From NCBI GenBank assembly GCA_964391365.1, contig CAYMKW010000066.1, positions 1-16,263 of the forward strand: a DNA stretch of 16,263 nucleotides, in the 5' to 3' direction. The notes under the pieces were generated by a model, which ran no database searches, was not told the DNA's origin, and saw only the letters and a program-made list of their open reading frames with translations. Made by a program: the position numbers and the translations under genes. Shown here piece after piece: positions 1 through 7,147 of the stretch. Source of the DNA: SXMI01 sp964391365 (GTDB lineage Bacteria > Actinomycetota > Acidimicrobiia > Acidimicrobiales > Microtrichaceae). Each line of letters begins with the position of its first letter. Position 1 is the stretch's first letter.

Positions 1-273
1 GTGGCCGGCGGAGAAGTCCTCCCGGATCGCAGCGCTCAGGAAGTACGAGACGTGCCGGAGCCGGTCGCCGAACTCCCCCCGGTGGTGACGGCGACGGCGC
101 ATGGGGTGCATCTGGTGGACCCGGACGTCGACGAGCGAGTCGCCGCGCTCCTCCAGCGCGTCGAGGAACGCAACGGGCTCGCCGTTGCCGAGCGGGACGA
201 TCACGTCCGTCCCCGGGGCGACCCGGTCGAGCAGCGCCGACAACGGCGTCGGTGGCGGGATGCCGATGCTCAC
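1..273 (-). CDS. acetyl-CoA hydrolase / CoA-transferase family protein, N-terminal 91 residues (3' part outside window)
   Basis: The minus strand is open from a GTG at 273 to the window edge. The 91 residues resemble the N-terminal domain of acetyl-CoA hydrolase/4-hydroxybutyrate CoA-transferases: an early segment DVIVPLGNGEP, then VHQMHPMR at about residues 55-62, then RLRHVSYFLSAAIREDFSAGH near the end. The last segment corresponds to the family's conserved stretch where the substrate face is built (FRHxSFFxxxxxRxxxxxG). Such enzymes move or hydrolyse CoA on small acyl-CoAs in the cytoplasm. The start is supported by GGAG seven bases upstream of the GTG. The catalytic Glu region lies beyond the window, so the exact substrate cannot be told. 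The gene is divergent from the hydrolase at 374. The plus-strand reading of this stretch is the shadow. Family call from memory of the family pattern, fairly sure. Confidence 0.72.
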   Translation of the reverse strand, partial: MSIGIPPPTPLSALLDRVAPGTDVIVPLGNGEPVAFLDALEERGDSLVDVRVHQMHPMRRRRHHRGEFGDRLRHVSYFLSAAIREDFSAGH

Positions 274-333
274 GTCGAGGCTCCGTTGCTCACCCTTCGA
301 GTCTGGCAGAGCCCCCGTCCACGGCCGAGCAGC

Positions 334-357
334 GGACGGTGGAGCGCTCCACCGTCC
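334..357. promoter_or_regulatory. perfect 24-bp palindrome, candidate operator between divergent genes
   Basis: Left arm GGACGGTGGAGC (334-345) is followed directly by its exact reverse complement GCTCCACCGTCC (346-357), with no spacer. It lies between the divergent starts at 273 (minus) and 374 (plus). It covers the place where the -35 element of the plus-strand promoter would lie (its -10 is TACGCT, 362-367). A symmetric site at that position would suit a dimeric repressor such as a TetR-type protein. No T-run follows, and it sits at the 5' ends of both genes, so it is not a usual terminator. The palindrome is seen directly; the operator role is inferred. Confidence 0.6.
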
Positions 358-361
358 CGTC

Positions 362-367
362 TACGCT
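362..367 (+). promoter_or_regulatory. candidate -10 box for leaderless transcript of the hydrolase
   Basis: TACGCT fits the actinobacterial TAnnnT -10 pattern and ends six bases before the ATG at 374, which would place the transcription start on the ATG itself. No Shine-Dalgarno sequence precedes that ATG. No clear -35 is visible, and its expected place lies inside the 334-357 palindrome. Confidence 0.45.
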
Positions 368-373
368 GATCCG

Positions 374-2581
374 ATGTTCCGCTCAAGAACACAGCCGGCG
401 ACCGCCGCTCCCGCCCCCGCCGCCGCCGATCAGGCCGGCGCTCCGCCGTCGGCCGTCGACGACCCGGACGTCCTCGCACCCGTCGGCACCGCGGACGTGG
501 ACCTGACGCACCTCGGGAACGAACGCAGCTGGCTCGAGCGCTTCGAGTCGGTGCTGGCGCTGGTCTCTCCGCTGACCTCGTCGCCCGGAGCCCCGCTGCA
601 GACCTCCAACTTCATCCGGTCCATGCAACCGTCCCTCATGCCGCGCACCTCGCTGCACCAGGGAGTGGTGAGCGGCCTGTCGGTGCTCTCGGCCCGAGGT
701 GTCAGCGCCAAGGTCGAACAGCTCACCGACCGACTCACCGGAGGTTCGTCGTCGCTGGTGGTGCGACTCGCCGTGCGGGCCGGACTGGTGGGCGCGGGTC
801 GGGGCCTGCGGATGGTCCCACGGGGTGAGGGCGCCGCCTGGCCCTCCGAGGTCGCCCATCTGAGCGGCGAACTCCTCGAACTCGGTGCGGCGGGAGGAGC
901 GCTCTACGACGTGCTCAGCGCCGTGCGGCCCGAGGCGTCCGCCGACGAGCGCAGCGCACTCCGCCTCACGGTCACGACGGGAACCTCGCTCGGGGCGGCT
1001 CTGTGGGCATCGCGCCACTACCTGGCCGAGCGGCGGTCGTTCTTCACCGACGACTTCGACAAGCTGCCGCTCACGCTGCCCCGATCGATCGCCAACACCG
1101 CGGCGGTGACGGTCGTCGGGACCGGGATCGCCGTCGGCTACCGGGCGTCGCGGCGGGGCCTGCAGCGCTACCTGGGACCGGGGATCACCAAGAACGTGCT
1201 GGCCCGGGGCGCCAACGCCGCGTTCTGGGCCGCCGGCACGGCCGGCCTCTACTGGGCGGGGGTGTCGTACATCGGCCGCTCCAACGAGCACGTCGACCCC
1301 GGTTACAACGTCGCGCCCACGTCGCCGCTCGTCTCGGGGTCGCCCGACAGCCTCTGCCCGTTCGACGAACTCGGCCAGCAGGGCCGCCGGTTCGTGCTCG
1401 ACGCACTCGAACCCGGACTCATCAGCGAGACGATGGGCGAGCCGGCCGAGTCCCCGATCCGGATCTTCGTCGGGTTCAACAGCCACCCGATCCACTCGAC
1501 GAGCCGGACCGAGATCGCGCTCGAGGAGATGGAGCGCACCGGTGCCTACGACCGGAGGTACCTGCTCCTGATCTCGCCGACCGGCACCGGCTGGGTTGAC
1601 CACACCATGATCGAGGCCGCCGAGTTCTTCACCCGCGGCGACGTCGCCTCGGTCTGCATCCAGTACGGCCGCTACCCGTCGTTCCTGTCGCTGCAGAAGG
1701 TCCGTCAGGGTCGTCGGCAGTTCCGGGGGCTCGTCTGGGGGGTCCACCAGCGCCTGCTCGGGATCCCGGAGGACCAGCGGCCCACCGTCCTGGTCTTCGG
1801 TGAGAGCCTGGGCGCCTGGGCGTCCTCGGACGTCGTCATGAAGGAGGGCATCGAGGGGTTCGACCGCTACAGCATCGACCGCGCCCTCTGGTTCGGGATG
1901 CCCCACCTGGCCAAGTGGTCCAAGGCCGGGCTCGACCGGCCCGGTGCGCTCGTGCCCGACGGCACCGTCGGCGTGTTCGACCGCTGGGAGGAGCTGGAAG
2001 AACTCAGCCCGGCCGAGCGCGACGAGCTGCGGGTCGTGCAGCTCAGCCACGACAACGACCCGATCACCCACGTGGACCCGTCGATCCTCTACAGCCGACC
2101 GGACTGGCTGGGCGAGCCACGCGGTCGGGGCGTCCCGGAGTCACAGCACTGGTACCCAGTGGTGACGGCGTTCCAGACGCTCATCGACGCCGCCAACGCC
2201 ATGCGCAACGAGCCGGGCGAGTTCCGCTCGACGGGTCACGACTACCGGGCCGACACCGCCCGGTTCGTCGCCGAGGGGTACCGGTTCCCCTACACCGAGG
2301 ACCAGCTCGCGAACGTCGAGGTCGAACTGCGCCGCCTCGAGCGGGAACGGGCCGCCCGGATCAAGGGTCCGGACGCCGACGACAGCTCCCCGACACCGAC
2401 CGCCGAGCCCGCGACTGCGCCCGCCGCCACGACGACGGACGGGAAGCCCGACGGAGCCGACGGCCGACCCTCCGGCCCCGCCCACCACCGACTCGGCCAC
2501 CGCACGACCGGCGCCCGCTGGTCCACCTCCGGGCGACGCCGGGCGAGCACCGGGGCCGGTAACGAACCGCAGCGTCCGTGA
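374..2581 (+). CDS. membrane-anchored alpha/beta-hydrolase (Abhydrolase_9 / DUF2319-like)
   Basis: 735 residues from ATG 374. The reading frame is open further upstream but there it overlaps the minus-strand gene, and 374 has a leaderless-type -10. After a disordered Ala/Pro N-terminus come weak hydrophobic stretches between about residues 130 and 310 (family N-terminal membrane region). The hydrolase domain follows at about residues 320-640. Visible motifs are PTGTGWVD (402-409), the nucleophile elbow GESLG with Ser478, HDNDP (likely acid Asp560 or Asp562) and SQHWYP with His592. The order Ser-Asp-His and the surrounding phrases match actinobacterial PF10081-type proteins, whose substrate is unknown; lipid or ester hydrolysis at the membrane is an inference. 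The last 90 residues are charged, then Pro/Thr-rich and probably disordered. It ends in a GTGA overlap with the CPBP protease gene, implying translational coupling. Confidence 0.82.
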   Translation: MFRSRTQPATAAPAPAAADQAGAPPSAVDDPDVLAPVGTADVDLTHLGNERSWLERFESVLALVSPLTSSPGAPLQTSNFIRSMQPSLMPRTSLHQGVVSGLSVLSARGVSAKVEQLTDRLTGGSSSLVVRLAVRAGLVGAGRGLRMVPRGEGAAWPSEVAHLSGELLELGAAGGALYDVLSAVRPEASADERSALRLTVTTGTSLGAALWASRHYLAERRSFFTDDFDKLPLTLPRSIANTAAVTVVGTGIAVGYRASRRGLQRYLGPGITKNVLARGANAAFWAAGTAGLYWAGVSYIGRSNEHVDPGYNVAPTSPLVSGSPDSLCPFDELGQQGRRFVLDALEPGLISETMGEPAESPIRIFVGFNSHPIHSTSRTEIALEEMERTGAYDRRYLLLISPTGTGWVDHTMIEAAEFFTRGDVASVCIQYGRYPSFLSLQKVRQGRRQFRGLVWGVHQRLLGIPEDQRPTVLVFGESLGAWASSDVVMKEGIEGFDRYSIDRALWFGMPHLAKWSKAGLDRPGALVPDGTVGVFDRWEELEELSPAERDELRVVQLSHDNDPITHVDPSILYSRPDWLGEPRGRGVPESQHWYPVVTAFQTLIDAANAMRNEPGEFRSTGHDYRADTARFVAEGYRFPYTEDQLANVEVELRRLERERAARIKGPDADDSSPTPTAEPATAPAATTTDGKPDGADGRPSGPAHHRLGHRTTGARWSTSGRRRASTGAGNEPQRP

Positions 2582-3510
2582 GCACCGCGGGCGGGCCACG
2601 AATGGCCGCCGAGCGACCCACCTTCGACCACCTCCCCCACGACCACGGCGGCCCTGCGTGGTGGGATGACCTCTCGGTCCGACCCAGCCGGGCCGTCCCC
2701 GAGACCTGGCCGGCGGTCGGCGTCGTCGCGGCGCTGAGCGTGTCGAACGTGATGACGAACCGGGTGCTCCCCCGATGGGCCTACGTGCCGTGGAACGTCG
2801 GCGTCGCCAGCGGTCTCGTGTGGTGGGCCCGCACCGCCGGCGGGTGCAGCGGTGCCGAACTGGGCCTGTCCCGCCGGCACCTCGTCGGTGGCCTCCGCTG
2901 GGGTGGCGCCGCAGCGGCAGCGGTCGCCGCCGTCTACGCGGCCGGCGTCGCCGTGCCCAGGTCCCGGGCGGCGTTCCGCGACGACCGGGCCGAGAACGTC
3001 GTGCCGCTCGAGGTGCTCTGGCGGGTGTTGGTCGAGATCCCGTTCGGCACGGTGCTCGCCGAGGAGGTGGCGTTCCGGGGTGTGCTGCCCGCCATGTTCC
3101 GCCAGCGCTTCGCCGCCGAGCCCAACTGGGCGGTCCGCGCCGACCTGACCGCATCCGGGCTGTTCGGCCTCTGGCACATCCTCCCCGCCTCGGGACTGGC
3201 CGAGGCCAACCCCACGCTGCGCGAGCTCCCGTCGGGGGCGGCCGCCGCCACGGCGGTGGCGGGCAGCGTGGCCGGGACGACGGCCGCCGGGCTGGTCTTC
3301 ACCTGGCTCCGCAACCGCTCGGGCAGCGTGCTGGCCCCCGTGATGCTCCACGGGGCGATCAACGGCGGGGCGTACACGGTCGCCTGGGCGCTCGGCCGGG
3401 CCGCCGGACGGCCCCCCGGCCGGTCGTGGACCTGGCGACGGCCGATGGGGCGGCGCATCCGGGCCCTCCCCGGAACCCGGCGGTTCGGACGCGGAGCGGC
3501 CCGGGCCTGA
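2578..3510 (+). CDS. CPBP family intramembrane glutamic endopeptidase (Rce1/Abi-like)
   Basis: 310 residues from GTG 2578, whose first base is four bases before the end of the preceding gene (GTGA overlap). ATG 2602 is an alternative start. All three family motifs are present: EEVAFR (Glu162, Glu163, Arg167), FGLWH (Phe196, His200) and HGAIN (His258, Asn262). The family is an integral membrane protease fold that includes CAAX-prenyl endopeptidases and bacteriocin-immunity proteins. Several hydrophobic segments between about residues 45 and 275 fit membrane helices, and the basic C-terminus would face the cytoplasm. In bacteria the substrates are rarely known, and nothing here names one. Coupling to the membrane hydrolase suggests that the two act on the cell envelope together. 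The stop codon lies in the loop of a strong hairpin. Confidence 0.85.
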   Translation: MSTAGGPRMAAERPTFDHLPHDHGGPAWWDDLSVRPSRAVPETWPAVGVVAALSVSNVMTNRVLPRWAYVPWNVGVASGLVWWARTAGGCSGAELGLSRRHLVGGLRWGGAAAAAVAAVYAAGVAVPRSRAAFRDDRAENVVPLEVLWRVLVEIPFGTVLAEEVAFRGVLPAMFRQRFAAEPNWAVRADLTASGLFGLWHILPASGLAEANPTLRELPSGAAAATAVAGSVAGTTAAGLVFTWLRNRSGSVLAPVMLHGAINGGAYTVAWALGRAAGRPPGRSWTWRRPMGRRIRALPGTRRFGRGAARA

Positions 3511-3523
3511 GCCCGGGCCGCTC
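3494..3523. terminator. 13-bp GC hairpin terminator overlapping the stop codon
   Basis: GAGCGGCCCGGGC (3494-3506) pairs perfectly with GCCCGGGCCGCTC (3511-3523) across a four-base loop CTGA that contains the TGA stop of the CPBP gene. There is no T-tract. The stem lies between convergent genes, so it may stop transcripts from either side. The downstream aquaporin ends at 3571. Confidence 0.65.
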
Positions 3524-3570
3524 GCTGCGATCGGATCGGGGCCCGTCGGGCGGACCCGGGGATCAGCTGC

Positions 3571-4377
3571 TCACTGCTCCTCGACCCCTTCCATCAGCTC
3601 CTCGCCGGTCTGGAAGGCATCACCACCGGTGGCCAGCTTCCAGAGCACGGCGCCCACGGCGCCGCCGATGATCGGCGCGACGATGAAGAGCCACAGCTGG
3701 GTCAGCGCCGTCCCACCCTCGAACAGCGCCGGGCCCAGCGAGCGGGCCGGGTTCACGCTGGTGTTCGTGATCGGGATGCTGATCAGGTGGATGAGCGTGA
3801 GCATGAAGCCGATGCCGATGGCCGCCTGGGCCTTGGACGCCGCCTTGGTGGTCACACCCAGGATCACGATGAGGAACACGGCGGTGAGGACGACCTCGGC
3901 GATGAACGCACCGGGCAGGTCGTAGAAGATGCGACCGTTCTCCTGGCCGTAGGCGTTCGAGGCGAACGCACCCTGGGTGATCTCGAAGCCGCCGGGCCTG
4001 CTGGTCTGGATCGCCCAGAGGACCGCCACCGCGGCGATGGCACCGACGCACTGGATGACGATGTAGGCGGGGACCTCACGCCATTCGAACCGCTTCGCCG
4101 TGGCCAGTCCGATCGACACGGCCGGGTTGAAGTGCCCGCCCGAGACGTGACCCAGGGCGTAGGCGCCGCACAGGACGGTCAGACCGAACGCGAAGCTCAC
4201 GCCCAGGTAGCCGATCCCGCTGTTGACGATCCCGGCGGCGTCCAGGGTCACGCCCCCGATCCCGACCTCGTTGCGGGCGCCGGAGAGCGCCTTGGCGGCG
4301 AAGATCGCCGACCCGCAACCCCCCAGGACGAGCAGGAACGTGCCGATGAACTCGGCACCCAGTTTCTTGGCCAACAT
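3571..4377 (-). CDS. aqpZ: aquaporin Z (MIP family water channel)
   Basis: 268 residues from the ATG at 4377, preceded by a strong GGAGGTG five bases upstream. Both pore motifs are intact: SGGHFNPAVSIG with Asn84-Pro-Ala, and TNTSVNPARS with Asn209-Pro-Ala. The residues that form the narrow selectivity filter of E. coli AqpZ are all present by position: Phe64, His197, Thr206 and Arg212. This predicts a water-selective channel rather than a glycerol facilitator. Stretches such as GGCGSAIFAAK and LIHLISIPITNTSVNPARS are close to the enteric protein. Compared with it there is an insertion of about 20 residues in the first extracellular loop (residues 31-54). The C-terminal 20 residues are acidic. 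It converges on the CPBP gene and is divergent from the tRNA gene. Confidence 0.95.
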   Translation of the reverse strand: MLAKKLGAEFIGTFLLVLGGCGSAIFAAKALSGARNEVGIGGVTLDAAGIVNSGIGYLGVSFAFGLTVLCGAYALGHVSGGHFNPAVSIGLATAKRFEWREVPAYIVIQCVGAIAAVAVLWAIQTSRPGGFEITQGAFASNAYGQENGRIFYDLPGAFIAEVVLTAVFLIVILGVTTKAASKAQAAIGIGFMLTLIHLISIPITNTSVNPARSLGPALFEGGTALTQLWLFIVAPIIGGAVGAVLWKLATGGDAFQTGEELMEGVEEQ

Positions 4378-4430
4378 GTGCGCACCTCCGCGGTCCGGTG
4401 ACGTCGACCAGCGACCCGGTCGACAGGCGG

Positions 4431-4436
4431 ATCGTA
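4431..4436 (-). promoter_or_regulatory. candidate -10 box of aqpZ
   Basis: On the minus strand this reads TACGAT, matching TAnnnT. It would give a leader of roughly 45 nt that carries the GGAGGTG ribosome binding site of aqpZ. No convincing -35 is seen, so support is by position only. Confidence 0.35.
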
Positions 4437-4471
4437 GGGAGGTCAGGTTCCGCGGACGCGGATGGTGCCGC

Positions 4472-4477
4472 TAGGTT
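4472..4477 (+). promoter_or_regulatory. candidate -10 box of the tRNA-Gly gene
   Basis: TAGGTT fits TAnnnT and sits about 30 bases before the first base of the mature tRNA. An inverted repeat with 8-bp arms and a one-base centre (CCGCTGCG at 4488-4495, CGCAGCGG at 4497-4504) fills the transcribed leader and ends four bases before the tRNA. It may shape 5' processing. Weak evidence. Confidence 0.3.
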
Positions 4478-4507
4478 GACCGGTGTTCCGCTGCGGCGCA
4501 GCGGCTC

Positions 4508-4582
4508 GCGGGTGTAGCTCAATGGCTAGAGTCCCAGCCTTCCAAGCTGGTCATGCGGGTTCGATTCCCGTCACCCGCTCCA
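4508..4582 (+). tRNA. tRNA-Gly (anticodon UCC)
   Basis: A full cloverleaf can be drawn by hand. The acceptor stem is GCGGGTG (4508-4514) with CACCCGC (4572-4578). The D-arm is GCTC...GAGT. The anticodon stem CCAGC/GCTGG encloses CTTCCAA with anticodon TCC at 4541-4543. The T-arm is GCGGG/CCCGT with loop TTCGATT. The discriminator base is T4579, as expected for bacterial tRNA-Gly, and the CCA end is encoded (4580-4582). The anticodon reads GGA and GGG glycine codons. No integrase or att-like repeat is seen beside it. Confidence 0.95.
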
Positions 4583-4586
4583 AGCG

Positions 4587-4614
4587 AACCGGGGCTCCGC
4601 AGGGTGCCTCGGTT
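4587..4614 (+). terminator. hairpin just after the tRNA gene
   Basis: AACCGGGGC (4587-4595) can pair with GCCTCGGTT (4606-4614) with one G-T wobble and a ten-base loop, starting four bases after the encoded CCA. This is a plausible stop or processing point for the tRNA transcript. No T-run follows. Confidence 0.45.
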
Positions 4615-4619
4615 AGTGT
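4614..4619 (+). promoter_or_regulatory. candidate -10 box of the beta-helix lipoprotein gene
   Basis: TAGTGT fits TAnnnT and would start a leader of about 39 nt containing the GGGGGGA ribosome binding site before ATG 4665. There is no clear -35. It overlaps the foot of the post-tRNA hairpin, so read-through from the tRNA is an alternative source of transcription. Confidence 0.3.
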
Positions 4620-4664
4620 CCCCGGGTCCGGTTCGTGGGGAACCGGCGGACCGTGGGGGGAACC

Positions 4665-6110
4665 ATGGGACAGCTCGTTCGCACTCGCTGGGTCGTCGTC
4701 GTGGCCGCGGCCCTGGCACTCCTGGGCGCCGCGTGCGGCGGAGGCGAGTCGTCGTCCAGCGGCGACGGGTCGGGCGGCGACGCCCCGGCCTTCGACCCGC
4801 TCCAGGTCCCCTCGGAGTTCCCGACGATCACCGAGGCGGTCGCCGCCGCCAAGGAGGGCGACCTGGTGCTGATCGCACCGGGCACCTACGCCGAGGCCGT
4901 CGACGTGACCACCCCCAACATCACGATCCGGGGCGAGGACCGCAACACCGTGATCCTCGACGGCGGGTTCACGCTCGAGAACGGGATCCGCGTCCTCGAC
5001 ACCGACGGTGTCGTGGTCGAGAACATGACCGCCCGCAACTACACCTCGAACGGGTTCTTCTGGACCGGGTCGGACTACTACCGGGGCTCGTACCTCACCG
5101 CCTACCGGAACGGCGACTACGGGATCTACGCATTCGACGCGTACCACGGACAGTTCGACCACAGCCTCGGCTCGGGCAGCCCCGACGCCGGCTTCTACAT
5201 CGGCGAGTGCTTCCCCTGCGACGCGGTGATCGACACCGTCGTCTCGGAGTACAACGGGCTCGGCTACTCGGGCACCAACTCGGGGGGCGACCTCTACATC
5301 GTCAACTCCACCTTCCGGAACAACCGGGCCGGGATCGTGCCGAACACCGGCGCCTACGAGCTCTGCTACCCGGAGCGCGAGTCGACGATCGTCGGGAACA
5401 TCGTCCACGACAACAACAACCTGGACGGGCCCGGCATCGACGTCGCCCTGTTGGCCCAGGGCAACGGGATCCTGGTGCCGGGCGGCGTCCGCAACACGAT
5501 CGAGCGCAACCTGGTCTTCGACCACGAGCGCACCGGCATCGGCCTGGTCCCCTACCCCGAGGAGGACGCCAACGACACCCCGCCGGCGCAGACCGAGTGG
5601 GACACCCCGTGCGAGGAGGTCCGCGACGACGAGGTGCCGCCGATCCCCGCCGAGGACTGCAAGTCGCTCGAGGGGCTCCTCGCCGCCTGCGCCGTCATCT
5701 GGAACCCGTTCGAGAACGTGGTCCAGGGCAACGTCGTGTCCGGCTCCGGCCTGGCCGACCTGGCCGTCGCCACGATCGACGTGTTCGGATCCGGGGAGAG
5801 CGTCGACACGCTCCGCAACTGCTTCAGCGGCAACACGTTCGCCACGACCGCACCCCAGAACCTGGAGACGCTCGCACCCTGCCCGGTCGGGACCGCCGGA
5901 TCCGGCGACTGGAACGCCGGCGGCCTCGACCTGCTGACCCTGCTGGCGTCCTCGCCGCCCAAGCCTCCGGCCGACTCGTACCGGACGACACCGGAGCCCG
6001 GGCCGCAGGAGAACATGCCCGAGGCGACCACGACGGCACCGGTGAGGTTCACGGGCCCGACCGCACCCGACGTGGCCTCCATCGCCGTGCCGGCCAAGCC
6101 GGCTGGCTGA
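4665..6110 (+). CDS. secreted right-handed beta-helix lipoprotein (NosD / pectate-lyase-like fold)
   Basis: 481 residues from ATG 4665, chosen because GGGGGGA lies four bases upstream; a GTG at 4635 in the same frame has no such site. A basic N-terminus and a hydrophobic run (residues 9-23) end in LLGAAC with Cys24 as the likely lipidated residue. A Gly/Ser linker follows. From about residue 50 the sequence reads EFPTITEAVAAAKEGDLVLI, then short repeating strands rich in N-x-I/V-x-x-N turns (NITIRGED, GVVVENMTARN, STFRNNRAGI, STIVGNIVHDNN, NTIERNLVFDHE). This is the pattern of parallel beta-helix proteins. At least eight further Cys residues suggest disulfides outside the cell. Substrate unknown; the fold often handles polysaccharides. 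No catalytic residues could be assigned. The C-terminal 50 residues are Pro-rich. The DUF1996 gene follows after seven bases, so the two are probably co-transcribed. Confidence 0.8.
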   Translation: MGQLVRTRWVVVVAAALALLGAACGGGESSSSGDGSGGDAPAFDPLQVPSEFPTITEAVAAAKEGDLVLIAPGTYAEAVDVTTPNITIRGEDRNTVILDGGFTLENGIRVLDTDGVVVENMTARNYTSNGFFWTGSDYYRGSYLTAYRNGDYGIYAFDAYHGQFDHSLGSGSPDAGFYIGECFPCDAVIDTVVSEYNGLGYSGTNSGGDLYIVNSTFRNNRAGIVPNTGAYELCYPERESTIVGNIVHDNNNLDGPGIDVALLAQGNGILVPGGVRNTIERNLVFDHERTGIGLVPYPEEDANDTPPAQTEWDTPCEEVRDDEVPPIPAEDCKSLEGLLAACAVIWNPFENVVQGNVVSGSGLADLAVATIDVFGSGESVDTLRNCFSGNTFATTAPQNLETLAPCPVGTAGSGDWNAGGLDLLTLLASSPPKPPADSYRTTPEPGPQENMPEATTTAPVRFTGPTAPDVASIAVPAKPAG

Positions 6111-6117
6111 GCGCGCC

Positions 6118-7134
6118 GTGGGCGAACCGACGATCGGCGCCACCCGGCGAACACTCGCCGCGTGCGCGCTGCTCGTCGGGCTGGGGGTCGTCGCCACCGG
6201 CGCCGCGTTCGCCCTGGGGTCCGACGACTCACCGTCGACGACCGCCGCCGCACCACCGACCGGCCAGGGCGCCCACGCCGGGCATGCCGGTCATGCCGGA
6301 CACGCGGGTCACGCCGCCCCACCGCTCGGCACCGAGGTGGCGGAGCGCCACACCGGCCCCCAGGGTCGGTTCGGGCAGTTCGTCGTCAAGTGCACCTACA
6401 GCCACACCGCGCCCGACGACCCGATCATCCACCCCGGTGCACCGGGACGATCCCACAGCCACGACTTCTACGGCGCGACGACGACCGACGCATCGTCCAC
6501 GGCCGGGTCGCTGCTCGACTCCGACACCACCTGCGACAAGAAGGTCGACACGGCGGCGTACTGGCAGCCCACGCTGTTCAACCGGGGCGTCCCGGTCACG
6601 CCGTCCCACATCAACGCCTACTACCGGGCGGCACCGGGCGTGGACCCGACCACCGTGGTGCCCTTCCCGCTCGGCATCGAACTGCTCGCCGGCGACCCCA
6701 CCGCGACGACCCCCCAACCCGGCGAGGTGGCCGGCTGGGTCTGCGGCGCCCAGACGAACATCCGGTCCGAGCCACCGGACTGCTCGGATCGGGCACCGCT
6801 GCACATGGTGCTCACGTTCCCGGACTGCTGGGACGGCGAACACCTCCGCACCGCCGACCACCGCAGTCACGCCGCCTACTCACGCGACGGCCGGTGCCCG
6901 GAGAGCCACCCGGTGGTCCTGCCCCAGCTCACCATGGCGATCGCCTACCCGATCGGATTCGGGGACCACGAGCTCACGCTGGCCTCGGGCAACGTGTTCT
7001 CGGCCCACGGCGACTTCCTCAACGCCTGGGAACCCGAGGGTCAGGCCCGCGAGGTGACGGCCTGCATCGTCAACGACGTGGTCTGCGACCTGGCGTCCAA
7101 CCGCGACGAGGACGGTCCGTTCCTCACCGAGTGA
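6118..7134 (+). CDS. secreted DUF1996 domain protein with His-Ala-Gly repeat
   Basis: 338 residues from GTG 6118, seven bases after the previous stop. No good ribosome binding site is visible, so coupling is likely. A hydrophobic segment (about residues 13-33) acts as signal peptide or anchor. It is followed by a Thr/Ala linker and HAGHAGHAGHAGH, with His at residues 53, 56, 59, 62 and 65. The DUF1996 domain fills about residues 85-330. Recognisable pieces are SHSHDFYG (112-119), TTCDKKVDTAAYWQPTLF (137-154), YYR (168-170), VPFPLGIELL, TFPDCWDGEHL and a late GRCPESHPVVLPQLTMAIAYP. The domain is known mainly from fungal and actinobacterial secreted proteins, and I know of no proven activity. 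Its many His and Cys residues and the His repeat would suit metal binding (inference). It converges on the cupredoxin gene across the tandem repeat. Confidence 0.85.
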   Translation: MGEPTIGATRRTLAACALLVGLGVVATGAAFALGSDDSPSTTAAAPPTGQGAHAGHAGHAGHAGHAAPPLGTEVAERHTGPQGRFGQFVVKCTYSHTAPDDPIIHPGAPGRSHSHDFYGATTTDASSTAGSLLDSDTTCDKKVDTAAYWQPTLFNRGVPVTPSHINAYYRAAPGVDPTTVVPFPLGIELLAGDPTATTPQPGEVAGWVCGAQTNIRSEPPDCSDRAPLHMVLTFPDCWDGEHLRTADHRSHAAYSRDGRCPESHPVVLPQLTMAIAYPIGFGDHELTLASGNVFSAHGDFLNAWEPEGQAREVTACIVNDVVCDLASNRDEDGPFLTE

Positions 7135-7147
7135 ACGAGACCCAGCC

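Noticed and set aside
1..369. Plus-strand frame beginning at the first base
   Set aside because: The minus strand encodes a CoA-transferase N-terminus. The plus reading is its complement without a family pattern.
383..2071. Open frame of 562 codons on the minus strand opposite the hydrolase
   Set aside because: Its Arg/Gly/Val/Asp-rich composition is that of an antisense shadow in GC-rich DNA. The plus strand has clear hydrolase motifs and a promoter.
4508..4582. tRNA-Gly as integration site of a mobile element
   Set aside because: No integrase, no second copy of the tRNA 3' end, and neighbouring genes show the same base composition.
4553..7057. Plus-strand open frame of 834 codons across the tRNA, lipoprotein and DUF1996 genes
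   Set aside because: Starts inside the tRNA and is Arg/Pro/Gly low complexity. Two other frames hold signal peptides and recognisable domains.
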